DNA from: Ornithinibacillus sp. 4-3
GTDB taxonomy: Bacteria; Bacillota; Bacilli; Bacillales; Amphibacillaceae
NCBI RefSeq assembly: GCF_040958695.1
Contig: NZ_CP162599.1
Coordinates: 840,001 to 904,000, forward strand
DNA: 64,000 nt
Direction: 5' to 3'
Positions 53,580 through 62,721 of this stretch are shown one piece after another. Both the position numbers and the translations under genes were made by a program. The notes under the pieces were generated by a model, which searched no databases, was not told the origin of the DNA, and saw nothing but the letters and a program-made list of their open reading frames with translations. How positions within the stretch are numbered: the stretch's first letter is position 1; each line of letters begins with the position of its first letter.

Positions 53580-54206
53580 ATGATGACAAAGAATGAACCA
53601 AAACTTACTAAAAAACAAAAGGCGATTTTAGAGGCTGCAACAGAATTATTTGCGGAACAAGGCTATGCAGGAACTTCAACAAGTGAAATTGCTAATAAAG
53701 CTGAAGTAGCAGAAGGAACAATTTTTAAGCATTATAAATCTAAAAAAGGCTTGTTATTGGCAATTGTATCTCCAATGATGGTTAAATTACTTGCACCGAT
53801 GATAAAAAAAGATTTGGATAAGGTGCTTGATCAGGAGTTTGAATATTTTCAAGACTTTATTCGGGCAATGATCGTAAATCGAAAAGAGTTTATTCAAAAA
53901 AACTTACCAATGCTACGGATACTAGTACAGGAAATCCCTTTTCACCCAGATTTGAAGGAACAATTTATTGAACATGTGGGTAAAGATATTTTCGATAAGC
54001 TAGAAAGGATTGTTAAGTATTATCAAGATAAAGGTCAAATAGTTGATATGGAACCAAGTACAATTATGCGCACGGTTGCTACTTCCATATTATCGTATAT
54101 TATAGCAAGATATGTGTTTCTTCCAGAAGCAAACTGGGATGATGAGGAAGTGGAAACAGAGAGGATTATTCAAATTTTGGAAAGCGGAATTATACGAAAG
54201 AAATAG
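53580..54206 (+). CDS. TetR/AcrR-family regulator, convergent with ABC-2 exporter
   Basis: 208 residues. HTH region is GYAGTSTSEIANKAEVAEGTIFKHYKSKKGLL (about 29-60). The remaining helices include an aromatic-rich segment with FEYFQDFIRAMIVNRKEFI. The ATG at 53580 lies downstream of AAGAGGCGAG. It converges on an ABC exporter operon whose upstream region contains a perfect TetR-like palindrome, so this protein is the candidate repressor of that operon although not adjacent to its promoter. Confidence 0.88.
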   Translation: MMTKNEPKLTKKQKAILEAATELFAEQGYAGTSTSEIANKAEVAEGTIFKHYKSKKGLLLAIVSPMMVKLLAPMIKKDLDKVLDQEFEYFQDFIRAMIVNRKEFIQKNLPMLRILVQEIPFHPDLKEQFIEHVGKDIFDKLERIVKYYQDKGQIVDMEPSTIMRTVATSILSYIIARYVFLPEANWDDEEVETERIIQILESGIIRKK

Positions 54207-54226
54207 AATAACATATTTTCATAAAG

Positions 54227-54264
54227 CAAGCTCCCTAGTTTTCATCTAGAATCTAGGGAGCTTG
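54227..54264. terminator. Bidirectional terminator
   Basis: CAAGCTCCCTAG (54227-54238) pairs perfectly with CTAGGGAGCTTG (54253-54264) between convergent TetR and ABC permease genes. Confidence 0.88.
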
Positions 54265-54273
54265 TTGTTTAGC

Positions 54274-55461
54274 TTAAACTTTTCTATATCGGCGCATACC
54301 AATGATATTTAACGTAACAAAAATAATGATAAATAGGATTAAAATTAGTAAAGGTATTATTATTTCGCTGAATGTAAATCCCTTCAGTACAACATCAATC
54401 ATTGTATTTCCAGCATAATAGAGTGGCATAATTGGTGCAATCCATTGTAACCATGGCTCCATTGCATCGACCTTCAACATTCCAGAGAAAAAGATTTGTG
54501 GAATAATAACTAATGGAATAAATTGGATCATTTGAAACTCACTGTTAACAAAGGTGGATAGAAGTAATCCAAGCCCTAAAGCAACAAAGCTTAATAAAAT
54601 ATTAATGATAAACATATTTGCCATAGATCCGACGATTTCCATATCTAAAATATATACTGAATATAAAATAATCACTGCGGTTTGTATAACTGCAAAAATT
54701 CCATAACCAAATAAATAACCGAATACTATTTCGGACTTTCTAATCGGGGTAGATAGTAATTTTTCTAATGTGCCACTGCTCCTTTCCTTCAGCATGGACA
54801 TCCCAGCAATTAAAAAGACAAAAAAGAATACAAAAAAGCTTACTAGAATTGGGTTTAAAATCTCAAAAAATGTATAATTCTCATCGCCATAGATATATTC
54901 AACAGTTACTAAGTCCTCACCCATATCTATTTCGGCTGAAGCTTCTGCATCCAAATCGATGTCTGTTTCCATATTTATATCTAAACGCTCAGCAATTTCT
55001 GGAGGCAGCTGCGCTATCATCGTCTGGATGTTATCCATTAATTCTTCAATCTTATCCGATGTTTCCTCCATATAATCTGAGAGCCCATTCAGATTATATT
55101 CCATCACTGCTTGTGCACTACTTTGGATAGCTCGACCTTCATCCATTGGATTATCATTAAGAATGGTTAGTGTCCACTCTTCATCCTTTTCTTCTAATAC
55201 AGCACTAGCATGTCCTTGCTCCAAATAATTTTTTACATCTAGCTCATTTTCTTCTTTTACATTTATATCATTAGCTTCCAAAATGGCAATTATATCTTCA
55301 TTCACATGAATGGTAGTGATAGTAATCTCATCATTCGGATCAGGAAAAATATAATTTAATAAAGTAATAACAAAGATGGGAGCTAAAAATAAAAGGGCAA
55401 GTGTACGCTTATCACGGAGGACCTGTTTGCAAATTCGTTTAATCAGTTGCAGCATTTTCAT
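54274..55461 (-). CDS. ABC-2 type exporter permease
   Basis: 395 residues. One N-terminal helix (LALLFLAPIFVITLLNYIF), a large external domain (~50-205, acidic, with DIDLDAEASAEIDMGEDLVT), then five or six helices (~208-390). FLIAGMSMLKERSSGTLEKL and the final PIMPLYYAGNTMIDVVLKG are typical of the YhiH/CcmB-like ABC-2 group. Its start overlaps the end of the ATPase gene by 23 bases, so the pair is coupled. Substrate is unknown, probably a drug or lipid. Confidence 0.92.
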   Translation of the reverse strand: MKMLQLIKRICKQVLRDKRTLALLFLAPIFVITLLNYIFPDPNDEITITTIHVNEDIIAILEANDINVKEENELDVKNYLEQGHASAVLEEKDEEWTLTILNDNPMDEGRAIQSSAQAVMEYNLNGLSDYMEETSDKIEELMDNIQTMIAQLPPEIAERLDINMETDIDLDAEASAEIDMGEDLVTVEYIYGDENYTFFEILNPILVSFFVFFFVFLIAGMSMLKERSSGTLEKLLSTPIRKSEIVFGYLFGYGIFAVIQTAVIILYSVYILDMEIVGSMANMFIINILLSFVALGLGLLLSTFVNSEFQMIQFIPLVIIPQIFFSGMLKVDAMEPWLQWIAPIMPLYYAGNTMIDVVLKGFTFSEIIIPLLILILFIIIFVTLNIIGMRRYRKV

Positions 55462-56161
55462 TTTCTTTTCCCTCCAGTTTTAAAAAGACTTGATCAATAT
55501 CGCTAACCGCATAAGCTTCTAAAATTTCTTGAGGTGTACCACTTACTGCAATGCCCTTATTTTTCATTAATAAAAGCTGATCACACTTCATTGCCTCGTC
55601 CATAATATGTGTCGTAATTAAAAGTGTACTGTTCTGCTTTAGCTCATGAAGCTGATCCCAGATGCTTAATTTAAGGACAGGATCAATCCCAACAGTTGGT
55701 TCATCCAAAATCAAATATTGCGGCTGATTAATCAAGGCGATTGCGAGTGATAATCGACGCTTCATCCCTCCAGAATAATGCTGGACCAATTTCTTTTTAT
55801 CCTGATCAAGCTGCACTAGATTTAATGTGGATTCAATGACCTCTTTAGAAATGTTACTTCCATACATATGCGCGAAAAATTGCATGTTTTCTAATCCATT
55901 TAAATCATGATATAACGAGTCACTTTGAGCCATGTAACCAATTTTATTTAAGAGTTTACGATTTGGAACAGTGGTATGGTCTATGCTAACGGAGCCAGTA
56001 TCATATTTCTCCATACCCATTAAACATTTAATCAGTGTAGTTTTGCCTGTTCCAGATGGACCAATGAGTCCAGTAATCTGATTAGGTTGGATATCTAAAG
56101 ATATGTCTTCTAATATCTTTTGTTTTCCAAAGCTTTTAGACATGTTTGATATTTTTATCAT
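55439..56161 (-). CDS. ABC transporter ATPase
   Basis: 240 residues. Walker A is LIGPSGTGKTTLIKC, the signature is HYSGGMKRRLSLA, Walker B is YLILDEPTVGIDP and the switch is TTHIMDEA. Transcribed with the permease; the promoter region upstream (56162-56210) carries a perfect palindrome. The start at ATG 56161 has AAAGGAG upstream. Confidence 0.93.
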   Translation of the reverse strand: MIKISNMSKSFGKQKILEDISLDIQPNQITGLIGPSGTGKTTLIKCLMGMEKYDTGSVSIDHTTVPNRKLLNKIGYMAQSDSLYHDLNGLENMQFFAHMYGSNISKEVIESTLNLVQLDQDKKKLVQHYSGGMKRRLSLAIALINQPQYLILDEPTVGIDPVLKLSIWDQLHELKQNSTLLITTHIMDEAMKCDQLLLMKNKGIAVSGTPQEILEAYAVSDIDQVFLKLEGKENENAATD

Positions 56162-56190
56162 TTAAGTAAAACTCCTTTCAGATTAAAAAG

Positions 56191-56204
56191 TGAGTGATCA
56201 CTCA
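56191..56204. promoter_or_regulatory. Perfect palindrome TGAGTGATCACTCA, likely TetR operator
   Basis: A 14-bp perfect palindrome 30 bases upstream of the ATPase start codon. This type of site is recognised by TetR-family regulators, and the nearest one is encoded at 53580. Confidence 0.72.
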
Positions 56205-56351
56205 TTATATTACCAGAATAATTAAAGAAAAGGTAGGGGTTCTATAAAAAATTACTGTTCTGAATCATGATGTATGGTATAGGGCTTTATGAGATGTGTT
56301 CTAACAGTGATTTTGCGTAGGAAGGAGGACAATATTCCAGTTAAAACAAAA

Positions 56352-56393
56352 AATAATCCCTCATATGTTCAAAAAGAATTGTGAGAGATTATA
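56352..56393 (-). terminator. Hairpin downstream of the racemase gene, resembling the toxin-locus stem
   Basis: AATAATCCCTCA (56352-56363) faces TGAGAGATTAT (56382-56392), with one mismatch. The left arm is identical to the toxin-locus stem at 40187-40198. For the minus-strand racemase gene it lies at the right place to act as a terminator. Confidence 0.6.
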
Positions 56394-56407
56394 TTTTATG
56401 TTTTGAT

Positions 56408-57097
56408 TTATTCTAATGCTTTCTTAACCGATTCAATGGCATGTATTTTTGTTGTATCGAATAATGGAACTTTTGAATCTGCTTGCTCTACTAATAACCC
56501 AATTTCCGTACAGCCTAGTATAATCCCTTCAGCACCTTTAGCAATCAAATTCTTGATAATTTCTTTATAATAACTTTTAGATGCATGCTGGATATTGCCT
56601 AAACAAAGTTCCTCATATATCACTCTATTAATCTCTTCTCGTTCTGTACTTTCTGGCACCAAAACTTTTATACCATTTGATTCAATACGTGATTTGTAAA
56701 AATCTTGCTCCATTGTATATTTAGTACCTAACAATCCAATGGTATGAAGGTTTGCTTTTTTAATTTGATTGGCAGTTGCATCAGCAATATGCAAAATAGG
56801 AATACTTATTTTCTCTTCAATGTCTTTTATGACTTTATGCATAGTATTAGTACAAATAATAATAAAATCCGCTCCTGCTGTTTCTAAAGAGTGGGCTGCA
56901 TCTCCTAATAATTCACCTGATTCTTCCCATTTACCTTCTGCTTGAAACTGTTCAATTTCTTCAAAATCAACACTATACAAAATGCATTTTGCGGAATGTA
57001 ACCCGCCTAATCTGTTTTTTACCTCTTCATTTATAATACGGTAATACTCAATCGAAGATTCCCAGCTCATTCCACCTATTAATCCAATCGTTTTCAT
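56408..57097 (-). CDS. racX: Aspartate/glutamate racemase family protein
   Basis: 229 residues from ATG 57097 behind GGAGGT; a GTG/ATG extension to 57112 is unlikely. The two catalytic cysteine regions are present: IIICTNTMHKVI (first) and GIILGCTEIGLL (second), with GGMSWESSIEYYR at the start, as in RacX/YgeA-type amino-acid racemases. The likely substrate is a broad range of L- or D-amino acids. It is transcribed alone. Confidence 0.9.
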   Translation of the reverse strand: MKTIGLIGGMSWESSIEYYRIINEEVKNRLGGLHSAKCILYSVDFEEIEQFQAEGKWEESGELLGDAAHSLETAGADFIIICTNTMHKVIKDIEEKISIPILHIADATANQIKKANLHTIGLLGTKYTMEQDFYKSRIESNGIKVLVPESTEREEINRVIYEELCLGNIQHASKSYYKEIIKNLIAKGAEGIILGCTEIGLLVEQADSKVPLFDTTKIHAIESVKKALE

Positions 57098-57355
57098 AAG
57101 CGTTACCTCCATAATTACTTTTTCTTATTATACAATAGTTATAGTAGATGGTTGGATTATTTTGATTTAAAAATAGAGAAAAGGAATAGACATTACATCC
57201 AGAATTTAATTATATATTATAAAATAAGGTTAGCTTGTATCTTTTTAGGAATAGTTTTTACAATGAAGCTTAACAATAAAAGGGTATCTATCTTTGCAAG
57301 AAGCAATAGCTTCTAGTATTATACGTAGTGCATATCTATTGAGTAATAGAATTAG

Positions 57356-57384
57356 TTGACGTTTATACCTTATAGGGGTATAAT
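57356..57384 (+). promoter_or_regulatory. csoR promoter with CsoR operator
   Basis: TTGACG (57356-57361) and TATAAT (57379-57384), spacing 17. TATACC-N7-GGTATA (57364-57382), the CsoR-type GC-flanked inverted repeat, fills the spacer, so copper-free CsoR should block its own promoter. Confidence 0.88.
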
Positions 57385-57414
57385 AGAATCATAAAACAAA
57401 AGGAAGTGATCCAT

Positions 57415-57717
57415 TTGGATAAATTCTTACATGATCACCCAAGTAAACCGAGAACACAGGATGAAAAACAAAAAGTAATTAATCGTTTGAAGCGTATAGA
57501 AGGTCAAGTTCGTGGAATCCAAAAAATGGTAGAGGAAGATCGCTATTGTGTTGATATTTTAGTACAAATCAGTGCGATTCAATCTGCTTTAAAAAATGTA
57601 GGGTTTGCTGTGACAGAAAGACATATCAAGCACTGTGTCAGTGATGCAATTAGAGATGGTGAAGGGCAAGAAACGATTGAGGAATTAATGAGTGTCATGA
57701 AGCAATTTTCTAAGTGA
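57415..57717 (+). CDS. csoR: CsoR copper-sensing repressor
   Basis: 100 residues from TTG 57415, with AAGGAAGTG upstream; the in-frame GTG at 57406 sits inside that site. With this start the Cu(I) ligands are C45 (DRYCVDIL), H70 (VTERHIKHC) and C74, the same numbers as in B. subtilis CsoR. The helix RLKRIEGQVRGIQKMVEED is the DNA-contact end. No copper ATPase (copA) or chaperone (copZ) gene follows; the next gene is on the opposite strand. Confidence 0.94.
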   Translation: MDKFLHDHPSKPRTQDEKQKVINRLKRIEGQVRGIQKMVEEDRYCVDILVQISAIQSALKNVGFAVTERHIKHCVSDAIRDGEGQETIEELMSVMKQFSK

Positions 57718-57761
57718 AATCAAGTGAGTGAAAATAAATACCTAAGGTTAATCTTAACAAT

Positions 57762-57811
57762 AAAAAATCCAAATGTAGTTATGTTGAAGCATAATTGTAT
57801 TTGGATTTTTT
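57762..57811 (+). terminator. Terminator of csoR
   Basis: AAAAAATCCAAAT (57762-57774) pairs with ATTTGGATTTTTT (from 57799), with more pairs in the loop region. Confidence 0.85.
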
Positions 57812-57826
57812 ATCATAGGGAAAAGA

Positions 57827-57860
57827 AGAATGAGTTTGGCAGAAAATCCAAACTCATTCT
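57827..57860 (-). terminator. Hairpin downstream of the DASS transporter gene
   Basis: AGAATGAGTTTGG (57827-57839) pairs perfectly with CCAAACTCATTCT (57848-57860). In the minus direction T-rich sequence follows. Confidence 0.78.
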
Positions 57861-57882
57861 AGACAAGCTACTTCTATTAAAT

Positions 57883-59337
57883 TTATAACAATCCGACCCA
57901 TTGCCAATAAGTGGCACTAAACAGAATAATAAGTAGGTAACCAATAACTGTAAGTGGAACTCCAGATTTTATAAATTGTTTTAATGTAAATGTTCCGGTA
58001 CCATATGCTAGCATATTTTGTGGTGCACTAACTGGTAATAAGAAACCAAAACTAATTACAAACTGCATAATTAATACCAGCCCTGGTCCGTTAAAGGAGG
58101 TAGGCTCCATGGAACCTACTAAGGCGATAACAATTGGGATAAATGCGGATGCTAAACTAGTTGCACTAGCAAATCCTAAATGGATAAGGATATTAAATAG
58201 AGCGAGTACCGCAATCATTAGTACTAAAGGTAATCCTGCTACACCAAGTATTTCAAATGAGTTGGAAGATAACCAAGTAGCTCCTTCTGTATTTAGTAAC
58301 ACAAGTCCTAATGAAATACCTGTTGCGAAGACGATTAATGTACCCCAAGGCACCTTGGCTTGTACTTCTTTCCATGTGAAAATTCCAATTGCTGGTGTTA
58401 GCATAACAGCAACAGCAATAATAGTGACGGTTGTGGAATCAAATGGATGAAGAATACCTTCTATTGCCCAGGATATTAGTAATAGCATAGCGATAGAGAT
58501 TAACCGCCATTCTTTTGCAGTCATTTTTCCAAGTGCATTTAATTGATCTTGAATACTTATGTTTTCTTGAATATCTTGCATATTTGGTTTAATTAAATTG
58601 ACCATTACGAAATAAAGTACAACAGACATAATTACTGCCCAAGGAGCGGCATAAAGGAACCATTGTCCCCACGTAACATCTTGATCGAAAGCTTCTTTCA
58701 TAAATCCTAATGCCACCATATTTTGTGCAGCTGCTGTTTTTATTCCAATATTCCAAATGGAAATAGACTGTACTGCTGTAATCATTAATAATGCTGCTAA
58801 TTTACTTTGCTTCGCTAATCCAAATGCTGCGATAATTCCTAATAAAATTGGTACAAGGGTTCCGGCACGAGCTGTTGCACTCGGTACGAATAATGCTAGT
58901 ACAAAGCTAACAATGATTGTTCCAATAACAAGAGCGCCAGGCTTTGTTCCTACTTTAGACATGATAAAAAGTGCTATTCTTTTATGTAATCCGGTGATTT
59001 CCATTGCTGTAGATAAAACAAGGGCTCCTCCCACGAGTAATACTGCAGCACTGCTAAATCCAGATACTGCCATACTTAATCCTGTTCCTGTCTTATAGAC
59101 TATACTTGGGTCGTCAATGGTAGGTGAAATACCAATCAATACAGCTAATAAACTGACAATCATTACAGCACTGACAGGATAGGAGACAGCTTCTGTAACC
59201 CATAAGATTACAGCAAATGCTAAAACAGCAAGAGCTCTCTGGCCAACTAAAGGTAATAAATCAGGATTTGGTAATAATAAAATAATGATGAGTACTAAAA
59301 AGGCCACAATGAGTGCAATAGCATCTTTTTTCTTCAT
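57883..59337 (-). CDS. DASS/SLC13-family sodium:anion symporter
   Basis: 484 residues, about 11-12 membrane helices plus two re-entrant loops, in the pattern of the SLC13 family. The family hallmarks are PSATARAGTLVPI in the first half and the second-half helix IHLGFASATSLASAFIPIVI, which is the counterpart of the SNT motif (here SATS). Such proteins import di- or tricarboxylates or sulfate with sodium. The first SNT position is occupied by SAT. Start ATG 59337 behind AAGGAGGA. Its closest known relatives in Bacillus include YflS, a malate carrier, but the substrate here is unproven. Confidence 0.88.
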   Translation of the reverse strand: MKKKDAIALIVAFLVLIIILLLPNPDLLPLVGQRALAVLAFAVILWVTEAVSYPVSAVMIVSLLAVLIGISPTIDDPSIVYKTGTGLSMAVSGFSSAAVLLVGGALVLSTAMEITGLHKRIALFIMSKVGTKPGALVIGTIIVSFVLALFVPSATARAGTLVPILLGIIAAFGLAKQSKLAALLMITAVQSISIWNIGIKTAAAQNMVALGFMKEAFDQDVTWGQWFLYAAPWAVIMSVVLYFVMVNLIKPNMQDIQENISIQDQLNALGKMTAKEWRLISIAMLLLISWAIEGILHPFDSTTVTIIAVAVMLTPAIGIFTWKEVQAKVPWGTLIVFATGISLGLVLLNTEGATWLSSNSFEILGVAGLPLVLMIAVLALFNILIHLGFASATSLASAFIPIVIALVGSMEPTSFNGPGLVLIMQFVISFGFLLPVSAPQNMLAYGTGTFTLKQFIKSGVPLTVIGYLLIILFSATYWQWVGLL

Positions 59338-59481
59338 AATTTTCCTCCTTAATATTTACTTTCATTATCAAATATAATAGCCTGTGTGAGGTGAAAATAA
59401 ACTGTCAAATAAGCGTTTAACGCTGATTCTATGCGTAAGTTCATGATAATTTCACTCTATTGTAAGATAATTGACAAAAAT

Positions 59482-59528
59482 AAATCGTAATAATTACTAT
59501 TTACAAAACGTAATGATTACGATATAAT
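59482..59528 (+). promoter_or_regulatory. Twin Zur boxes and promoter of the zinc lipoprotein gene
   Basis: Box 1 AAATCGTAATAATTACTATTT-like (59482-59502) and box 2 AAAACGTAATGATTACGATAT-like (59505-59525), two bases apart, match the Bacillus Zur box (CGTAAT-N-ATTACG core). TTTACA (59500-59505) and TATAAT (59523-59528) with spacing 17 form the promoter, which both boxes overlap. Repression by zinc-loaded Zur is expected. Confidence 0.9.
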
Positions 59529-59562
59529 CCAAAAGTATAGAAATTGAGAAAGGGAGTAAGGT

Positions 59563-61260
59563 ATGAAATCTATTAAATCAGTTCTTATTTTATTATTTAT
59601 GGGATTGCTTATCGTAGGTTGTTCATCGAAAGAGGAAGAGAGCTCAAGTTCCGAACAATCATCAGATTTGACAATCTATACAACTGTTTACCCACTTCAA
59701 TATATTGTTGAAGAAATTGCAGGAGATACAATAACGGTTAATTCTGTTTTTCCACCAGGAGCAGATGGACATACATATGAGCCAACATCAAAAGAAATGA
59801 CGGAATTTGCGAAAAGTGATGCTTTTATTTATATAGGTGAAGGAATGGAAGCTTTTGCCGAAAGTATTGCCGGTGCACTGGAAACACAGGATGTAAAGTT
59901 AATTGAAATTGGAAAACATGAAAAGCTTTTCCAAAAAGGAGCACATTCTCATAATCACGCTCATGGAGATGATGATCATGACCATGATTCTCACGGTCAT
60001 GAAGAAGATGACCACGATCATGATGGACATGATCACGGAGATGTAGGTTCCGTTGAAATTGATGGATTAGCAGATCATTATCACACAGGTGATGAAATTC
60101 ATTTAACAGCAACACCAACAGAAGCTACAGACCATGATCATTGGCATTGGTTTACCTTAGATCCTGATGCAGAGGAATGGGAAGTAGTGGAAGGGCAATC
60201 TACAGACCATTTTGAAGGGGAAGCAACAGTTTCAGATCAACAGATTAAAGCAGTGCTTTATGGAGATGATCATGATGTAGTAGCAGAATCAGAACCAATT
60301 ACTATTCATATAGATGATCACGGCCATGACGACCATGCTCATGGAGACGATGACCATGACCATGATTCTCACGGTCATGAAGAAGATGACCACGATCATG
60401 ATGCACACGGTCATGAAGAAGATGATCACGATCATGGCGCTCACGCACACGGAGATGTAGGTTCCGTTGAAATTGAGGGATTAGCAGGGCATTACCACAC
60501 AGGTGATGAAATTCATTTAACAGCAACACCAGCAGAAGCAACAGATCACGATCACTGGCACTGGTTTACTTTAGATCCTGATGGAGAAGATTGGGAAGTA
60601 GTGGAAGGCCAAGCTACGGATCATTTTGAAGGAGAAGCGACTGTTGCAGATCAACAAATTAAAGCTGTGTTATATGGAGATGATCATGACGTAATAGCAG
60701 AGTCAGAACCAGTAACAATTGCTATTGATGATCACAGTGAACATGATCCACATATTTGGACAGATCCATTACGTGTGGTTCAAGTTGCTGAAATAGTGAA
60801 AGAAGAATTAATTGCTTTAAATCCAAGTGAAGAAGATCTTTATAATGAAAATTTTGAAGCATTAAAAGAGAAATTAATCGCATTAGATGAGAAGTTTACA
60901 AATCTTCTAGAACAGAAAGAAAATAAATATATTATTGTTCCACATGCAGCATTTGGTTATTGGGAAGAACGCTATGGTATCGAGCAAATCGCGATTAGTG
61001 GTTTATCTACAGAAGAAGAGCCTTCACAAAAAGCTTTAGTAGAAGTGATGACAGCAGCAGATGAACATGATATCGAATATATTTTATATGAACAAAATAG
61101 TGAAAATCGTTTATCCAAAGTTATTCAAGATGAAATTGGTGCTGAAGCGTTAACGATTCACAACTTAGAAGTAAGAACTGAAGAAGATATTGAAAATGAG
61201 AAAGATTATATTTCCTTAATGGAGGAAAACTTAGAAATATTAGATAAAGTAACAAAATAA
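59563..61260 (+). CDS. AdcA/ZnuA zinc-binding lipoprotein with two inserted HYHTG/HWHW domains and His-rich linkers
   Basis: 565 residues, versus about 310 for ordinary ZnuA. The lipobox ends at C20 (LLIVGC). ZnuA/AdcA metal residues are H70 (DGHTYEPT), H397 (DPHIWTDP) and the later HAAFGYW. Between them the usual histidine loop is enlarged to about 270 residues: two copies of a ~95-residue beta-type domain (about 160-252 and 298-391; [14 protein letters not shown] and [13 protein letters not shown] in each) separated and preceded by His/Asp-rich stretches (for example [16 protein letters not shown]). The DNA repeat period is 414 bp. ATG follows AAGGGAG. The permease and ATPase are not in this window. 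Zinc uptake is expected. Confidence 0.93.
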   Translation: MKSIKSVLILLFMGLLIVGCSSKEEESSSSEQSSDLTIYTTVYPLQYIVEEIAGDTITVNSVFPPGADGHTYEPTSKEMTEFAKSDAFIYIGEGMEAFAESIAGALETQDVKLIEIGKHEKLFQKGAHSHNHAHGDDDHDHDSHGHEEDDHDHDGHDHGDVGSVEIDGLADHYHTGDEIHLTATPTEATDHDHWHWFTLDPDAEEWEVVEGQSTDHFEGEATVSDQQIKAVLYGDDHDVVAESEPITIHIDDHGHDDHAHGDDDHDHDSHGHEEDDHDHDAHGHEEDDHDHGAHAHGDVGSVEIEGLAGHYHTGDEIHLTATPAEATDHDHWHWFTLDPDGEDWEVVEGQATDHFEGEATVADQQIKAVLYGDDHDVIAESEPVTIAIDDHSEHDPHIWTDPLRVVQVAEIVKEELIALNPSEEDLYNENFEALKEKLIALDEKFTNLLEQKENKYIIVPHAAFGYWEERYGIEQIAISGLSTEEEPSQKALVEVMTAADEHDIEYILYEQNSENRLSKVIQDEIGAEALTIHNLEVRTEEDIENEKDYISLMEENLEILDKVTK

Positions 61261-61270
61261 TTATTTTACT

Positions 61271-61304
61271 CTTTCCCCAAAGTGTATTTGCGCTTTGGGG
61301 AAAA
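61271..61304 (+). other. Hairpin between the zinc lipoprotein and GTPase genes
   Basis: TTCCCCAAAG (from 61273) pairs with CTTTGGGGAA (to 61302). No T-run follows in the plus direction, so it may reduce rather than stop read-through into the GTPase gene. Confidence 0.5.
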
Positions 61305-61366
61305 CATTTCACCTGAATGGTAAAAATTTTATGGAACAAATATATGAAAGAGAGAGGAAAATGTAT

Positions 61367-62566
61367 ATGACTAAACAAATCCCAGTTACCGTATTAAGTG
61401 GCTACTTAGGAGCAGGAAAAACAACATTACTAAATCATATTTTACATAATCGTCAAGGGCTTAAGGTTGCCGTGATTGTAAATGATATGAGTGAGATTAA
61501 TATTGATAGTGAGCTTGTACAGAAACAAGGCGGATTTTCAAGAACGGAAGAAAAGCTAGTAGAAATGTCAAATGGGTGTATTTGCTGTACATTACGAGAA
61601 GATTTGCTGATTGAAGTAGAAAAATTAGCTAAGCAAGGTGATATTGATTATATCTTAATTGAATCTTCTGGAATAAGTGAACCAATTCCAGTTGCACAAA
61701 CTTTCACCTATCTAGATGATGAGCTAGGTATTGATTTAAGTAGATTCTGTAGATTAGATACAATGGTGACAATCGTTGATGCAAATAGATTCTGGCATGA
61801 TTTTGAATCAGGAGACTCGCTATTAGATAGAAAGGAAGCAGTTTCTGAATATGATGATCGTGATATAGCAGATTTACTAATTGATCAAATTGAGTTTTGT
61901 GATGTGTTAATTTTAAATAAATGTGATCTAGTGGAGCCAGAAAATCTGGATAAGTTAGAAAAGGTTATTAAGACATTACAGCCTACTGCCAAAATTATTC
62001 GCACTGTTAATTGTGATATAGATGCAAATGAAGTATTAAATACCAACTTATTTGATTTTGAAAAGGCAAGTAATTCTGCAGGCTGGTTACAAGAGCTAAA
62101 CATGGGACCTCAAAATCATGTACCTGAAACGGAGGAGTACGGGATTTCCTCTTTTGTATATGAAAGAAGAATTCCTTTTCACACAGAGCGTTTCTACAAC
62201 TGGTGCTGTCAAATGCCTACACAAATCGTTCGCTCAAAAGGTATTGTCTGGTGTGCAAGTAGAAATGATATAGCTCTATTATTATCTCAAGCAGGACCAT
62301 CTGTTGGGATTGAGCCTCTTTCTTATTGGGTAGCATCACTAAGTAAAGAGGAACAAGAGAGAATTCTTAAGGAGGAACCAGAAGTACTAGCAGAATGGGA
62401 TGCAGAATACGGTGATCGTTATACGAAGCTTGTATTTATTGGAACAAATTTAGAAGTAGAATTAATTACGAAAGAATTGGATGAATGTTTACTTACTGAT
62501 GAAGAAATAAATGATGATTGGGATAAAGTCAGTGATCCTTTTAATTGGCAATTGGAAACAAGATAA
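61367..62566 (+). CDS. zagA: COG0523 zinc GTPase metallochaperone, ZagA/YciC-like
   Basis: 399 residues from ATG 61367, 9 bases after AGAGAGG; ATG 61361 is too close. Walker A is [18 protein letters not shown], the zinc-binding CXCC is in [12 protein letters not shown], Walker B/G3 is [13 protein letters not shown], and the guanine motif is LILNKCDLV. The C-terminal COG0523 domain follows ([20 protein letters not shown]). ZagA in B. subtilis sustains folate synthesis in zinc deficiency and is Zur-regulated. It lies about 106 bases after the lipoprotein gene, whose Zur-controlled promoter may serve both. Confidence 0.92.
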   Translation: MTKQIPVTVLSGYLGAGKTTLLNHILHNRQGLKVAVIVNDMSEINIDSELVQKQGGFSRTEEKLVEMSNGCICCTLREDLLIEVEKLAKQGDIDYILIESSGISEPIPVAQTFTYLDDELGIDLSRFCRLDTMVTIVDANRFWHDFESGDSLLDRKEAVSEYDDRDIADLLIDQIEFCDVLILNKCDLVEPENLDKLEKVIKTLQPTAKIIRTVNCDIDANEVLNTNLFDFEKASNSAGWLQELNMGPQNHVPETEEYGISSFVYERRIPFHTERFYNWCCQMPTQIVRSKGIVWCASRNDIALLLSQAGPSVGIEPLSYWVASLSKEEQERILKEEPEVLAEWDAEYGDRYTKLVFIGTNLEVELITKELDECLLTDEEINDDWDKVSDPFNWQLETR

Positions 62567-62634
62567 ACTGATTTCTTTCAAGTCATATTTAGTAAAGAAG
62601 ATCCTATTAAATGCAGTTTCACTTTACGAATAAA

Positions 62635-62677
62635 CAATCCGTGGGGAATAAAGAGCCTCACGGATTGTGGTTTTTTT
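62635..62677 (+). terminator. Terminator of the zinc unit
   Basis: CAATCCGTG (62635-62643) pairs with CACGGATTG (62659-62667), followed by TTTTTTT. Confidence 0.88.
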
Positions 62678-62721
62678 GCAGTAATTAGTTTTGAGTCACT
62701 AAGGGAAAGAGAGGTATATTT

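Noticed and set aside
58109..59098. Two plus-strand ORFs of 113 residues opposite the DASS transporter
   Set aside because: They are reverse readings of a strongly supported membrane-protein gene, without ribosome sites.
59825..60541. Minus-strand His/Leu-rich ORFs within the zinc lipoprotein gene
   Set aside because: They mirror the His/Asp codon repeats of the real gene; their regularity comes from the 414-bp duplication.
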